DNA of 64,000 nucleotides from Takashimella koratensis (lineage: Eukaryota > Basidiomycota > Tremellomycetes > Trichosporonales > Tetragoniomycetaceae): assembly GCA_003116875.1 (NCBI GenBank), contig BCKT01000005.1, positions 868,001 through 932,000 of the forward strand. Direction: 5' to 3'. The notes below the pieces were generated by a model. It worked only from the letters and a program-made list of their open reading frames with translations. It searched no databases and had not been told where the DNA came from. The translations under genes were made by a program, and so were the position numbers. Shown piece after piece: positions 47,901 to 57,999 of the stretch (position 1 is its first letter; each line of letters starts with the position of its first letter).

Positions 47901-48239
47901 TTTGTCGTACGACCAAGAACACCACTGAGCAGACTCCAATGGGACGATGAATGAGTTGGAAAAGTGTCCCCACTTACCAAGCCCGCCTCGAGTTGGGTTT
48001 CCCGAGCGAGAATAGTCGTACTGCCCGTCCATTCCCTTGAACGTAGCAGTCTGATAGATTGGTGTCGAGCTAGCCCCATACTGATCCTTGGTATCGACAG
48101 CCGCGCAGAGGGTACTGAACCGCCATTTCGCAGCTCGTGCGGCTCGCTGTTCGGCCTCGGACAGGGGTTTTCCTGGCAGCGAGAAGATGGAGGTAGCGAG
48201 GGACGACTCGGCCGGGGAGGAAGGGACCGAGGTGGACAT
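44905..48239 (-). CDS. Fused cystathionine beta-lyase / mevalonate kinase
   Basis: Eight exons (47978-48239, 47580-47820, 46891-47499, 46409-46811, 46053-46351, 45680-46000, 45424-45628, 44905-45336) sum to 2772 nt, one frame of 923 residues. The first ~440 residues are a PLP-dependent Cys/Met-metabolism enzyme: YGASSTPIYQTATFKG, YDYSRSGNPTR, the Schiff-base Lys in VYDSGTKYLSGHHDLMAG, and SFGAVNSLISMPCLMSHASI, which points to cystathionine beta-lyase (cystathionine to homocysteine, methionine pathway). After ~65 linker residues with no stop and no Met comes a full mevalonate kinase: VSAPGKVILFGEHAVVHG, PISAGLGSSAAFSSC and TGAGGGGCAVTL, the three GHMP motifs, phosphorylating mevalonate for sterol synthesis. 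The junction lies inside exon 4 (46409-46811). Cleavage or an alternative transcript cannot be excluded. Confidence 0.85.
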
Positions 48240-48763
48240 GGTGGGTAGGTAGGTGGTGGGTTGAGAGAAAGAATAGAGTATGAACAAGGAGGAGGATGGA
48301 GAGAGGGGGGAGGGATGGGATGAACCGAGTCGGGATCGTCAAAGGGAGATTTCAAAGGGCGGGCACCACCGACAAGACCAATAATAATACCCAAAAAAAT
48401 CACATAGCACGACTGGCGTGATCGCAAAGAGTATGACGTGGACTAAAGACAATTCTTGTTTTTTTATCACTCCCCCTCATCTTCGGAGTATAGGCCAACT
48501 CCGCGTGGCTCCCCTTGCCGATCTGAAAAATTCAGTCATCGGTCATCGCTCGGCGACTCGCACTCAACAAGTCACTCACCTCGCAACGATTCTCCTCGTC
48601 CCCCGGTCGTCACTCGATCCAACCCATCGGCTGTACACAGCCCCAGAGCCTTCCTCTCAACAGGGCGCTCGACACCTCTTCTCCCCCTCTCTACCCTTCC
48701 TCCTCCATCCTACTCCCACCTCCTCAAAGAGCCGTCTCTATCCTCAACTAGACCCCGCGCAAC
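48240..48763. promoter_or_regulatory. Divergent promoter region, fused lyase/kinase gene and Mdm31-like gene
   Basis: About 520 bp between divergent start codons. No individual element can be assigned. Confidence 0.4.
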
Positions 48764-51476
48764 ATGTACTCCACCACCCTCCGAACATCTCTTCGCGCGT
48801 CTCGGGCTTGGTCGTCCTTGGCCACAACCTCTCGACACAACCTCTCCCCCTCCCCCTTCCCTTCCTCTAGCCGATACCTCGTCATCCGAGACTTCTTCGC
48901 TCGCCAAGCATCCACCACCTCTTTCCCACCTGTATCACAATTACCCGTCCGACCCCGGATCCCTGGGAACACGTTTGCAAGAGCACGTTTCAACTCCTCC
49001 GAACCGACTTCACAATCCTCGCAAAAATGCCCAGACTGCGATCGAGTCACACAAACCCCGTCTCCGAAAACCTCCCCATCTGCTTCCCCACCACCTCCCC
49101 CACCGGCTACTCCCGGGAAACGCGACCTTCCGCTCCATGTCCAGGACTACATCCCATTTATTCGGAGATTGATACGGAGGTCGTCCTCCTTGGCAGCAGC
49201 AACCAATCTCAATCGGAGACCCAGTAAAGATGAACTCCTAGCTGCTGCGGAGAGCTGGTGGCAACGGTTCCGGATCAGAGTCAAGTGGTTTACGATTCGT
49301 GGATGGAGGAGGTTCAATATGGACGATATGAGTGCTTTCCTCAGCTGGTTCTTGGTTGGAAATAGTGAGTGCACGTTCGACTTTGTAAACGTCAAACTTG
49401 CTGACATTGTTCTTGGTCAGCCTTGTGGATTGTCATTGGAACGTGAGTATGGAGCGGCCATCCTGATCTGCTGAGTACACTTCATCGCTGACAATTTATC
49501 AGAACCACCTTTGTCTCTGCCGTGTTTGCCACCCTCAACTCGCTCTCGTTGCAGGAATACGTCGCCCGCTGGATCTCAGACTACCTGACTTCTGAGACTG
49601 GGGTCACCGTGATGTAAGTTCTCCCCTCCTTCTTGTTCCTCTCGACCGGTTCTTACGATCTGCAGCTTCGAGTCCGCCATTGTCCCTCGATGGGGCGCGT
49701 CCACCATCAGTTTCCGTAATGTATACATATCCCGCCGACCTCGAGACGCTCGAGACGAAGAAGACACCGGAACCGACCCTAAAGCCCGTCGATTCCAACC
49801 AAAAGCATCGACGGCAACCCCTCCCGCGCCTGTGCCGTTCCTCTCTTCGTCGCTCGAGCCTGACACGTACCTCAATGCCCCGCGAGCCCGGGAGGGCGAG
49901 AATTACACCATGTTTGATGTGAATCTCGAAGAGGTCGAGGTGACGCTCAGCTTTATGCGTTGGCTTGATGGGAAAGGTTTGGTCAAAGATGCCAAAGTCA
50001 AGGGTGTTCGCGGTGTGATCGGTGCGTATTTATCTTTTCCTCAATGTCTGCATTACCCCTTGACGTGATGCTGATACTTTTACGATCTTTAGACCGCCGC
50101 TCTGTCTGGTGGGACCAAACGAAACGCCTAGTCCCTGCCGAATTCCGACACGCCACCCGCCCCGGAGACTTTGAGCTCGAGTCCTTCCAAGTCGAGGATT
50201 TTCTCGTCACCGTCTACCAGCCCGGCGGCCAACGTCCATACAACGTCTCAATCTTCAATGCCGCGCTGGGACCGTTGCGTAAACGATGGTTGTTCTACGA
50301 TATCATCAGTGCAGAAGGAATGACGGGACAGTTTGATAATTGTTTGTTCAGTTTGCATATGCCCCAGAAATTGAGCAAGTCGGCCGAGAGCGAGAGTATG
50401 GTTAAGCGGATGGTAAGTTGGGTCGCGGCGATCTGGCTTCGAGAAAAGCTTTCGGTAGCTGATGATCATCTCACCAGGCCCGACTCCGGATCGACGGACT
50501 TCCCATCGAACACGTACAGTATGCGACGGGTCACACAGGTCCTATCTCATGGATCACCGCTGGCAAACTCGATGCTGTCCTGGATATCAAATTCCCTCCT
50601 CATCCCGATGACGAAGTGGATATTAAAGCGATCTTTGAAGAAATCGGTCGCAAGGTCGCTACTATCACCCAACACGGTACTCACCCAGACCACGACATCG
50701 ACCCCTCCTCTCCTACTTCAGAAGCCGTGACGATCAGCACGAACGATCTCGCTCGGGCTCAGATCAACGATACCATCGCAGCGACGGAAGCGTCTCAAGC
50801 TCGGATGTTACCTGGCCAACACAGGCTAGCACGGCCTCCCCTCACCCCGCCACAACATGGACAAGACGCAGGCGGGGAAGAAGAAGAAGCTAGGGAAGTC
50901 ACAATCGATATAGACTTGAGGTTTAGGGATTTGAGAGCAGCAGTTCCAGTGTTTACGGCAGATTTGAGCGTGACGAATAATGCGTTGATCAGGCCAATCG
51001 TGGCTTTTATCAAGTGAGTTTGAGTTTGGCAATAAGAAACCAGCAACTGTGTCGAGCGTTGCAAATGTCGTTAGCGGTATTGTGTAAACGTTACTGATCT
51101 ACGTTATTAGTGCGAATCGGACACTAGTCCCGATTCACTGCAGAGTCGCCGCCGACCTCGCCGAGTTTGACGGATCCTGGACAGTACGTTCCTTTCCCTC
51201 CACCTCTCCACAACTCGCCTCGTGACCTCTACCTTCAATTGAGTCAGATATGCTTGGACTAACTCGATCGTGCAGCTCTTTGAAACCGGTCTCATGTCTT
51301 CCATCTCTAACCAAGTCTACGCCGCCCTAGCTCACCACGTCTCCTCCGAAGCTGCCAACTCGAAACGGATTCGACAAGTTAGCGTATGGGGTATTCAACG
51401 TAGTGCCGAGGTCCTCATCCATACACTCAAGACCGTGGTTGATCCGATTCATGCCGCGGTTCCAGCTGCCGTTTGA
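48764..51476 (+). CDS. Mdm31/Mdm32-family mitochondrial inner-membrane protein
   Basis: Eight exons (48764-49364, 49421-49442, 49503-49613, 49666-50021, 50093-50412, 50478-51013, 51111-51183, 51276-51476) sum to 2220 nt, 739 residues. Mdm31 and Mdm32 are inner-membrane proteins required for normal mitochondrial shape, mtDNA inheritance and phospholipid balance. The N-terminus is Arg/Ser-rich and lacks acidic residues (MYSTTLRTSLRASRAWSSLA), as in a mitochondrial presequence. Family stretches are HVQDYIPFIRRLIRRSS, the FTIRGWRRFNMDDMSAFLSW region with a membrane segment (FLVGNTLWIVIGTTTFVSAVF), IFESAIVPRWGASTISFRNV, YTMFDVNLEEVEVTLSF, and WWDQTKRLVPAEFRHATRPG. Exon 2 is only 22 nt. The exact paralogue (Mdm31 or Mdm32) is not resolved; many fungi have only one or two. 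Confidence 0.87.
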
Positions 51477-51779
51477 GTCTGAAACGATCTGCATACAACA
51501 TATTTGGTGGTTTTTTTTTATCTAGTATTATAGTATTTCGGGATTGGTCTTGATTCACCCTTCTACGGTTTTACGACGAGTATGACGCTTTCACACCCAA
51601 ACAATTAGTAGTTTGTCTGTACATGGTACCCATTTGGCCGCCGCTCATATTCACATGAATGCATGACACTAGCGATGATTTGTCGCGGGACTGGGTGAGG
51701 GCTTAGATGAAAGATCAAAAGTCGCTCAGAAGACGACGCAGGGCAGAGTGCAGGAAGCACGTGGTAAACAATCCCGTGA

Positions 51780-52588
51780 CTAAGATTCCAAGTCCCATTC
51801 CTCAATCCGTGACTGAACATCTTTGGATGGATCGAGACATTGATGATTGTCAATAGACAGTATAATCGCGGAAGTTGAATTGTATAACGATCCCCTTTCG
51901 CGTTCCAACTTCCCTTCGGGACAGACGTCGACGGCGCCCCTATGCCGAAGAATGATGCGACTGAATCTAATACTGTTCCCGCCGGGTTCTTGGATGTGAA
52001 CTGCTGCTTAATGATCTTACTTGAAGCATCAAGGCAGGCTCGGTAAACTTTTTCAAGTTTCTGCTTGGTCCAGTTGCCCTTCGAAGTGACTCCAGCCTGG
52101 AAAAGAATACTTTTTTCCACGACCTGTGCAAGTGCTTCGAGCGTTTCCGACAAATAACTTTTGGGCATACAAAAACACTTTGGGCAACCCTCAAAATGTT
52201 TCAGAAGATCTGTGATCTCTTGTCCATCTTGGCTGTTCCTTGACTTGATCATGTTAGATTGCAAAAATAGATCGGTAAGGTGAAGTCTCGGCGACGGATC
52301 CGTTACCATGGTCATCTTCATGGTATGCAAGAAAAGATTAGCATCACGTTCAAGCTGCGCAGGAATTTTGATCTGACTCGACTTGTATTCTTTCCAAGCC
52401 GTTTCTCGATCGGCCTCGCTGGCCTTTGCCGCTTCGACCCAAAGATCCAGTCTGTTGACACCGAGATCGACAGAGCCCTCAAACATGTTCGAGTTTCCCG
52501 GTTTCGACGTTTCCTCTACATAGGTATCCCATCCAGAGACCCCAAAGTTGATCAATCCGGTATAACAGTCGGACTTCCTAGGGTGCAT
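51780..52588 (-). pseudogene. Block B member 1, frameshifted near its 3' end
   Basis: First copy of the block B tandem family. From the ATG at 52588 (MHPRKSDCYTGLINFGVS) the protein has the family landmarks: RLHLTDLFL strand, CPKCFCMPKSYLSETLEALA helix, NWTKQKLEKVYRACLDASSK helix, and KGSWNAKGDRYTIQLPR. At about 51865-51875 the frame must shift by one to recover the expected ILSIDNHQ (compare LTLSVDNLH); that frame then ends at TAG, 51780-51782. Without the shift it reads on to 51605 through non-family sequence. It may be a pseudogene with one indel, or a sequencing error. A TATA-like box (TGTATAAGG on the - strand) is at about 52725, some 140 bp upstream of the ATG. Function is unknown. Confidence 0.6.
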
Positions 52589-53470
52589 TCGGTTTGTCTT
52601 GTGGCTCAAAGATACTAAAGTCGTAAAATGTCTATTGGATAAGCAAGTTTACTCGGTACTCTTGAAAAGTCGATGTTGTAAACTTGAGGGCAAGAAAGAA
52701 AAGAGTTTGCGCTTTACAACAGGCCTTATACATCATTCTTTGATGGCAAGGCAGTGCATGCGGGAGTAATCAGACCAATTTCATTGCGAGTGTAAGTTGA
52801 AGGCGTCGGCTGCGGACTGACCCGGGGCCCGGGGTCTAAAGGGAGGAGCCGAGTGAGATGCTTTACCTTTGGCGGTTGCCAACAAATCCCGTAGAGTGGT
52901 TTGCTTCCGTAGCTTACTGTACGCTCACTCGGGCACTAAATGTACACGGCGCTGAAGGCTCTATTCCTTTACTCTCGGCCGTTGCATAAAACTCCCGTCG
53001 ACTGCTAGCCGCTGCTCCTTGCTGGTGCGCAGTGCATTCGGATACAATTGACGTTGCTCTTGTGGTCTGAAAAGTGAGTATCCTTTGCTGACTCGGGACC
53101 AAAAGCCCTCGGAATCATTCAGCCGAAGGCCACTTGGTGAACGGAGTCTCTCCTTTTTCTTCGGGAGTATATCGCAGTACACAAACCACCGGGTATGGTT
53201 GGGCTTCGTAGCTTGGTTACGTCGGTGAGGCTTTGGCAGTGTAGAGTGAACTATCGCTGGATTAGATCCAGGGAGGCGAAGTAAAGTAGGCAGCATCAAT
53301 GCATGAAAACAGCAACGAGAACGCAACTGGGACAGAGTCGGGTTCCCAAAGGGAACGGAGAGCTTCAATCGGAGGTGAGGTGCAGCATGTCGCAAAAGAC
53401 AGGGAAACACGGTAACTCCAACGATCCAGTCAATATCCCTTTAGCCAATTTGTGACGCGAAATTACGAGT
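52589..53470. promoter_or_regulatory. Intergenic region between block B members 1 and 2, with promoter modules
   Basis: About 880 bp. It holds two degenerate copies of the TCCTTT module: TATTCCTTTACTCTCGGCC followed by GTTGCATAAAACTCCCG (52961-53000) and AACGGAGTCTCTCCTTTTTC (53140-53160). They belong to the promoter of member 1. Confidence 0.6.
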
Positions 53471-54240
53471 CTAAATGCTGTTAGAGAGATTGTGACCAGT
53501 GTCAACAGAAAGTGTCAAGGCGGGTAGATGGATTGTATAGCAATTCCCATCCGCGTTCCACGTCCCCATAGGAGTCGACGTCAACGCTTTCGTCATTGCC
53601 GAAATCATCGAGGCGGTAACTTCAGTCGTTGGCGTTTGTTTCCTGGATTCTGGATCTTTGCTCAATTCACCAGACATGATCTCTACAGATGTCAAATAAG
53701 AGTCGTAAATCGCATTCCAACTTTTCCCAGTCCAGTCAGAGACTGTTGAGACTTCATGGTCGACCAGGATCCTATCCTTGAGGTGAGTAGCAAGTGACTC
53801 GAGCAAGATCGCTGAAAGTGATTTCGGCATGCAAAAGCACTTTGGGTATCCCTCAGAGTGAGATTCCATCACGTTCCTTCCTGATTCCCCAATCTTGACG
53901 GGGGCCAAGTTGCCGAGACTGTACTCCACGAACATATCGGTCAAGTGAAAGGTCGGCGGGTTGGGCCCGTCTGCAGGGATTGCTTCCAGTTCACGGTAAA
54001 ACCCAGTGAGAACATCGGCGCTAGGTGTGGGGTGCAGACGGTCGTCCTGGTATTGCCGAAGAGAATCCTCAGAGCACCCTCGTTTCTGGATGCGGCTTCC
54101 TTCCAGAGATACTGCTGGCCGGGAGTCATTTCCCACTTGATCGAAGGGATGATCGACTGGTGCGTCGTTTCATCTTCCCTGAGTTGAGAAGATCTGTTGG
54201 ACCCAGTGTAGGTCTTCAGTCTGTTCAACAGCTTCATCAT
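53471..54240 (-). pseudogene. Block B member 2, frameshift in the N-terminal part
   Basis: The 3' reading frame (53471 to about 54050) carries all family landmarks: FHLTDMFVEYSLG, GYPKCFCMPKSLSAILLESL, SDWTGKSWNAIYDSYLTSV and MGTWNADGNCYTIHLPALTL. The expected N-terminus (MMKLLNRLKTYTG...QQYLWKEAASRNEGAL; compare QVLWVKATGADEYDRE in member 3) lies in another frame starting at ATG 54240. I tested the plausible GT-AG pairs around 54050-54090; none joins the two frames, so a one-base indel is likely. A TATA-like TATAGAGAG sits at about 54380, 140 bp before the ATG. It may be a pseudogene or carry an assembly error. Confidence 0.6.
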
Positions 54241-54843
54241 CTTTGAAAGTCCGTGCTGCGATTCGAGAGTTGGACAGAGGTAAAGTATTCGAAAATGTGT
54301 AGTTGAGGTGGTTCAAAATGCTAAAAGGTTGTTACTTTGCCAGTGCAAAAGTGGGGCAGCTCATCCAATAGCAACCTCTCTATATCAGTCTTTGACAACA
54401 ACGCCGAGCACAAAAGAGTATCCGGACGTTGTCAGGCGACTCCGAGACGAGAAAGGGATCCTCCTTTACTGTTCCGGGACCAAAAGCACTCGGAGTCTTT
54501 CAGTCGGTCGCAATCTGGTCAAAGGAAATCGCTCCTTTGCGTCTGGCTTTTGCGTAAACTCATGGTTATCTGGCTACTTTGTCTCCATAGCTTGCTGATG
54601 GAAATGATGCTCCAGCACAGTACTGCAATTCAGAACCACAGGTGTTCACTAGAGCGGGAAGGAGGGGTCATGAATGCATCACAATGTCAATGATAACAGG
54701 CGAGACGGGGTGGCCAGTATTGAAGGTGAGAATGCAGCAGACCCAGCTGTAAACAGGAAGCCTAAGGTACGAGGAGGGAGCGACAGACCGTATTGCTGAA
54801 TTGGAGATAGACTCGTGGTTGGTCTCGTTCCATGATCAGATCA
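54241..54843. promoter_or_regulatory. Promoter of block B member 2, two palindromic modules
   Basis: Two modules: GAAAGGGATCCTCCTTTACT (54451-54470) and AAAGGAAATCGCTCCTTTGC (54521-54540). Between them is GGGACCAAAAGCACTCGGAG. Downstream are TTTTGCGTAAACTCAT and ATAGCTTGC, equivalents of sequences in the same order at the other copies. Confidence 0.7.
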
Positions 54844-55566
54844 CTAGTGATCGACAGTTCTCATGCTGATGCTGTGGAGGTTGTCGATGGAGAGTGTGAT
54901 GAGGGGAAGATGGATGGTATAACAATTTTCTTCGGTGTTCCACCTGCCTCTGGCGCAAGTTTCCGAAGTCTTCGTCGGAGCCTGCTTGCAATGTGCGACA
55001 GCTATAGTATGTACCGTCCCACCGTACTCGTCGATGACTTTCTCCCAAATCTCTCCACAGAGATCGGGTGCTGTCGAGACGCCATGCTTAACACAGATTT
55101 CCTCCAACTTTATCGCAGCCGTGTCAAGAATGTCCGACAAGAGGGTCTTGGGCATGCAGAAGCTCTTTGGGTATCCGTCATAGTGTTCACCCATAGCAGA
55201 TTCCTTACCTTCTGGTGACGTAAAGCGGCCGATGCTGTACTTGACAAATAAATTCGTCAAGTGGAATTTAGGGGTGACCCCCCATTCCGCCGGACGAGCG
55301 TCCAAGTCCCTCGAAGTTTCAATCGCAAAATCGTAGCTATTAGATAGAACTTGACCCCTCGCCCAATCCGACCGACAAAATATCAAAGAATGCTCACGAT
55401 CGTATTCGTCGGCGCCGGTCGCCTTCACCCAAAGAACCTGATCTTCGAGAGACAACGTGCAGCGTTCAATTGCGGTCGAATCCTGCTGCCTTTCGTTGCT
55501 CTGAGGCAGCGCGTACGTGCTCCTCTGAGTGCTTACAAGCTGCCACCGGGGAGGGTTCTTCGTCAT
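54844..55566 (-). CDS. Block B member 3, intact unrecognised protein
   Basis: Single-exon gene, 240 residues, starting MTKNPPRWQLVSTQRSTYAL at 55566. That start is shared in style with member 4 (MTKNSKRQ). Landmarks: helix LEDQVLWVKATGADEYDREH, DFAIETSRDL, strand KFHLTNLFVKYSIG, YPKSFCMPKTLLSDILDTAA, IWEKVIDEYGGTVHTIAVAH, and CARGRWNTEENCYTIHLPLI with TLSIDNLHSI closing the fold. No signal peptide, membrane segment or known domain. TGTATATAC (55713-55721) lies about 150 bp upstream of the ATG. I take this as one of the functional copies. The acid-free hydrophobic end of the CYTIHLP motif suggests a buried beta strand. Confidence 0.75.
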   Translation of the reverse strand: MTKNPPRWQLVSTQRSTYALPQSNERQQDSTAIERCTLSLEDQVLWVKATGADEYDREHSLIFCRSDWARGQVLSNSYDFAIETSRDLDARPAEWGVTPKFHLTNLFVKYSIGRFTSPEGKESAMGEHYDGYPKSFCMPKTLLSDILDTAAIKLEEICVKHGVSTAPDLCGEIWEKVIDEYGGTVHTIAVAHCKQAPTKTSETCARGRWNTEENCYTIHLPLITLSIDNLHSISMRTVDH

Positions 55567-56265
55567 GCTGTGCGTTTCTAGTTGTGTAATGACTCGACAA
55601 CTTGAATGACCTGATTGTCTGGGCAATTGATGTGAAGTGTGTGTCGGCTGAGCGAAAAGATAGTTGCTGCGGGTGGCAAAACGTCGGTTAACCTTCCTCA
55701 AAGGCGAGCTACTGTATATACTGCAATTTCTCCCAGTGGCAACGTTACAATAGTTCAGCATATCATTCGGTAGTATTCTCATTATGATCCCGATGTCTGA
55801 AAAGATGTCTCCTTTCTTCATTCGGGACCACAATACACGGAGCCTTTCCGCCAGCAGCAATGTAGAGAAAGGAGTTGCTCCTTTACTTCAGAGCGCTACA
55901 TACGGAGCAAAACGCCTTCGGGGTCATTCTGCCAACGAAAATGTCAAGAAAGGGATCCCTCTTTTACCTTCGACCGCTGCAAAACACTCCCGAGACTCGG
56001 ACTTTGTCTTCATCGCCTGCTTGTGAAAATAAAGCTATAGAGGAGTCCTGGGGATACTCCTAACCGCTAGAGGAATATCATAAAGGCAGTGAACCTGGTT
56101 GCATAGGACTATTGCTGACATGAAAAAAGATAACATGGTGGTCGGGATGGAAGGTGACAGGAGGCCACGCAATAGAACATGGGATACGTGACAGCAGGCA
56201 GGAGGGATTCGTGACTAGAATCATCCGAACAAAATATGCGATCGTACTCTCTGACTACGAGAGCC
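55567..56265. promoter_or_regulatory. Promoter of block B member 3, two palindromic modules
   Basis: Modules: AGAAAGGAGTTGCTCCTTTA (55865-55884) and AAGAAAGGGATCCCTCTTTT (55947-55966). The second is followed by CGACCGCTGCAAAACACTCC. Just before the first is CGGGACCACAATACACGGAG. Confidence 0.7.
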
Positions 56266-57024
56266 CTAGTGGTCGACGGATTCGACGTGGTGTAGAGTGT
56301 CGACCGAGAGCGTGACGGGCCCAAGGTGAATGGTGTAACAATCCATGTTGGTGTTCCACGTTCCCCTTGCCACCGGCGGCCTACTTCTAACCTGCTTCGT
56401 GAGATCGGAAAACTCACAGAGCGCAACAGACGTCTTGTATACGGCCAGCTCGTAATCGTCCACGACTCCCTTCCAGCTGTCCACTGTCCAACACGACGAG
56501 TCTCTGATCCCGTGCTTGACGAAAATATCTTGCTCCAGCTTAGTAGCGACGGTATCGAGCAAGACCGGCACAAGCGAGTTGGGCATGCAAAATGACTTTG
56601 GGTAACCTGGAGAATGATGATCCAGATGACTGCCCCCAGGGACCGCATCGCCTGTCTCGGGGAATATGCCAAGGCTGTACAGAACAAACATGTTGGTCAA
56701 GTGGAAGCTCGCACGCGAGTTCAACTCTGAGAGAGTTGCAGATAAGGTTCGGAACGGCTCGACTGAGATATTCAAACCGCGGTCGGGGCCTTTATATCCC
56801 TCAATTCTGCAGGCTGAAAGGGCTCGCTCACGGTAAAGATCGCTCGCTCGTGTCGCTTGGCGCCACAGCTCCATGTCCGAGGGATCCAGGTTTTTGACCT
56901 TCGAAATGACGATATTTTGTATCGAGCTCAAGGTTCCGGCTGGCAGGGTTTTGTCTGTCACCAACTGCGAGCTGTCATAGGGGATCAGCTGACCGCCACC
57001 TTGCCGCTTTGAGTTCTTTGTCAT
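56266..57024 (-). CDS. Block B member 4, intact unrecognised protein
   Basis: Single-exon gene, 252 residues (MTKNSKRQGGGQLIPYDSSQ). Landmarks in order: helix DMELWRQATRASDLYRERAL, VEPFRTLSATLSEL, strand SFHLTNMFVLYSLG, a Gly/His loop, GYPKSFCMPNSLVPVLLDTV, CWTVDSWKGVVDDYELAVYK, and ARGTWNTNMDCYTIHLGPVT with LSVDTLHHVESVDH. The last residues, SVDH, resemble TVDH of member 3. Intact open frame and all landmarks make it a good candidate for a working copy. A TATA-like CATATACATA (- strand) at about 57172-57182 is 150 bp before the ATG. No known domain. Confidence 0.75.
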   Translation of the reverse strand: MTKNSKRQGGGQLIPYDSSQLVTDKTLPAGTLSSIQNIVISKVKNLDPSDMELWRQATRASDLYRERALSACRIEGYKGPDRGLNISVEPFRTLSATLSELNSRASFHLTNMFVLYSLGIFPETGDAVPGGSHLDHHSPGYPKSFCMPNSLVPVLLDTVATKLEQDIFVKHGIRDSSCWTVDSWKGVVDDYELAVYKTSVALCEFSDLTKQVRSRPPVARGTWNTNMDCYTIHLGPVTLSVDTLHHVESVDH

Positions 57025-57570
57025 CGTGATGCCCTGGTAGTATGTACTTGGGATCTCGAAGATGTAGCAGACGTAAAGTATCAAGTGCTGGAGAGGCAAA
57101 GTCGTTGCCCAGAAGCTCAGATAGTGTACTGTAGGCTGGCAACAATCTTGGCCAGTTAGCCTTCACCGCACGGTATGTATATGTTGTCGGCTACAGCGGT
57201 TTTCGAGAGAAAGACGACAAGTTTGACTGCTCGGCTGTTTCCCAAGGTAGCCCCGAGGCTTGAAAGGTTGTTTCCTTTGCTGCTCCCGGACCATGGGTGC
57301 GCGGAGCCATTTGAACAACGGCAGTGAGATGAAAGGTTGCTCCTTTGTAACCGGGAGTTACACAAAAGCCCCGTTGTCTGATTTACCCCCGCAGCTTACT
57401 AGTAGTGATCTGAAATGGCGCTCGCCACCGTAGCGATACCAGGCGAGATCATCATGTCAGTTTATCCAGAGCAAAGGACACAGGAGGAGCTTGGGGAGTT
57501 GTGACATCACACGGCTGTCGTCAATTCCAACCACAACACTGGAGTCTGATTTGCGACAGCTGCATCATTT
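57025..57570. promoter_or_regulatory. Promoter of block B member 4, two palindromic modules
   Basis: Modules: TTGAAAGGTTGTTTCCTTTG (57260-57279) and ATGAAAGGTTGCTCCTTTGT (57329-57348), 69 bp apart. GGACCATGGGTGCGCGGAGC lies between them and CCGGGAGTTACACAAAAGCC after the second. GATTTACCCCCGCAGCTTAC follows, as at other copies. Confidence 0.7.
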
Positions 57571-57571
57571 C

Positions 57572-57861
57572 TCGTCTACACAATGAGACATCACAATCCA
57601 GATCGGGGGAGGGGTAGAAAGAGAATGCATGGGAATCGACAGGAGAAGAAGCCAATTGCAAGGAAANNNNNNNNNNNNNNNNNNNNNNNNNNNNNNNNNN
57701 NNNNNNNNNNNNNNNNNNNNNNNNNNNNNNNNNNNNNNNNNNNNNNNNNNNNNNNNNNNNNNNNNNTCGTCTACACAATGAGACATCACAATCCAGATCG
57801 GGGGAGGGGTAGAAAGAGAATGCATGGGAATCGACAGGAGAAGAAGCCAATTGCAAGGAAA
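57572..57861. repeat. 100-N assembly gap flanked by an exact 95-bp direct repeat
   Basis: Positions 57667-57766 are N, exactly 100. The 95 bp before it (57572-57666) and the 95 bp after it (57767-57861) are identical, starting TCGTCTACACAATGAGACAT. This is the expected signature of two contig ends that overlap but were not merged. G18 (57863-57880) and G31 (57919-57949) follow at once and could have caused the break. Confidence 0.9.
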
Positions 57862-57862
57862 T

Positions 57863-57918
57863 GGGGGGGGGGGGGGGGGGAAAAAGAAAGAGAGGGAGAA
57901 GCGAGGGGAAAAAAGAAA

Positions 57919-57949
<31 letters not shown>
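57863..57949. repeat. Poly-G tracts (18 G and 31 G) in a purine-only stretch
   Basis: Homopolymers at 57863-57880 and 57919-57949, separated by A/G-rich DNA. They lie immediately 3' of block B member 5. The lengths may not be accurate given the adjacent gap. Confidence 0.85.
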
Positions 57950-57950
<1 letters not shown>

Positions 57951-57999
57951 ATATGCAAAGTTCAAGTCAGAGCCCATTGGTATGGTGTCAAAACGCCAA

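Noticed and set aside
51605..51779. C-terminal extension of block B member 1
   Set aside because: It follows a frame that has left the family alignment; the shifted frame ending at 51780 restores the expected motif.
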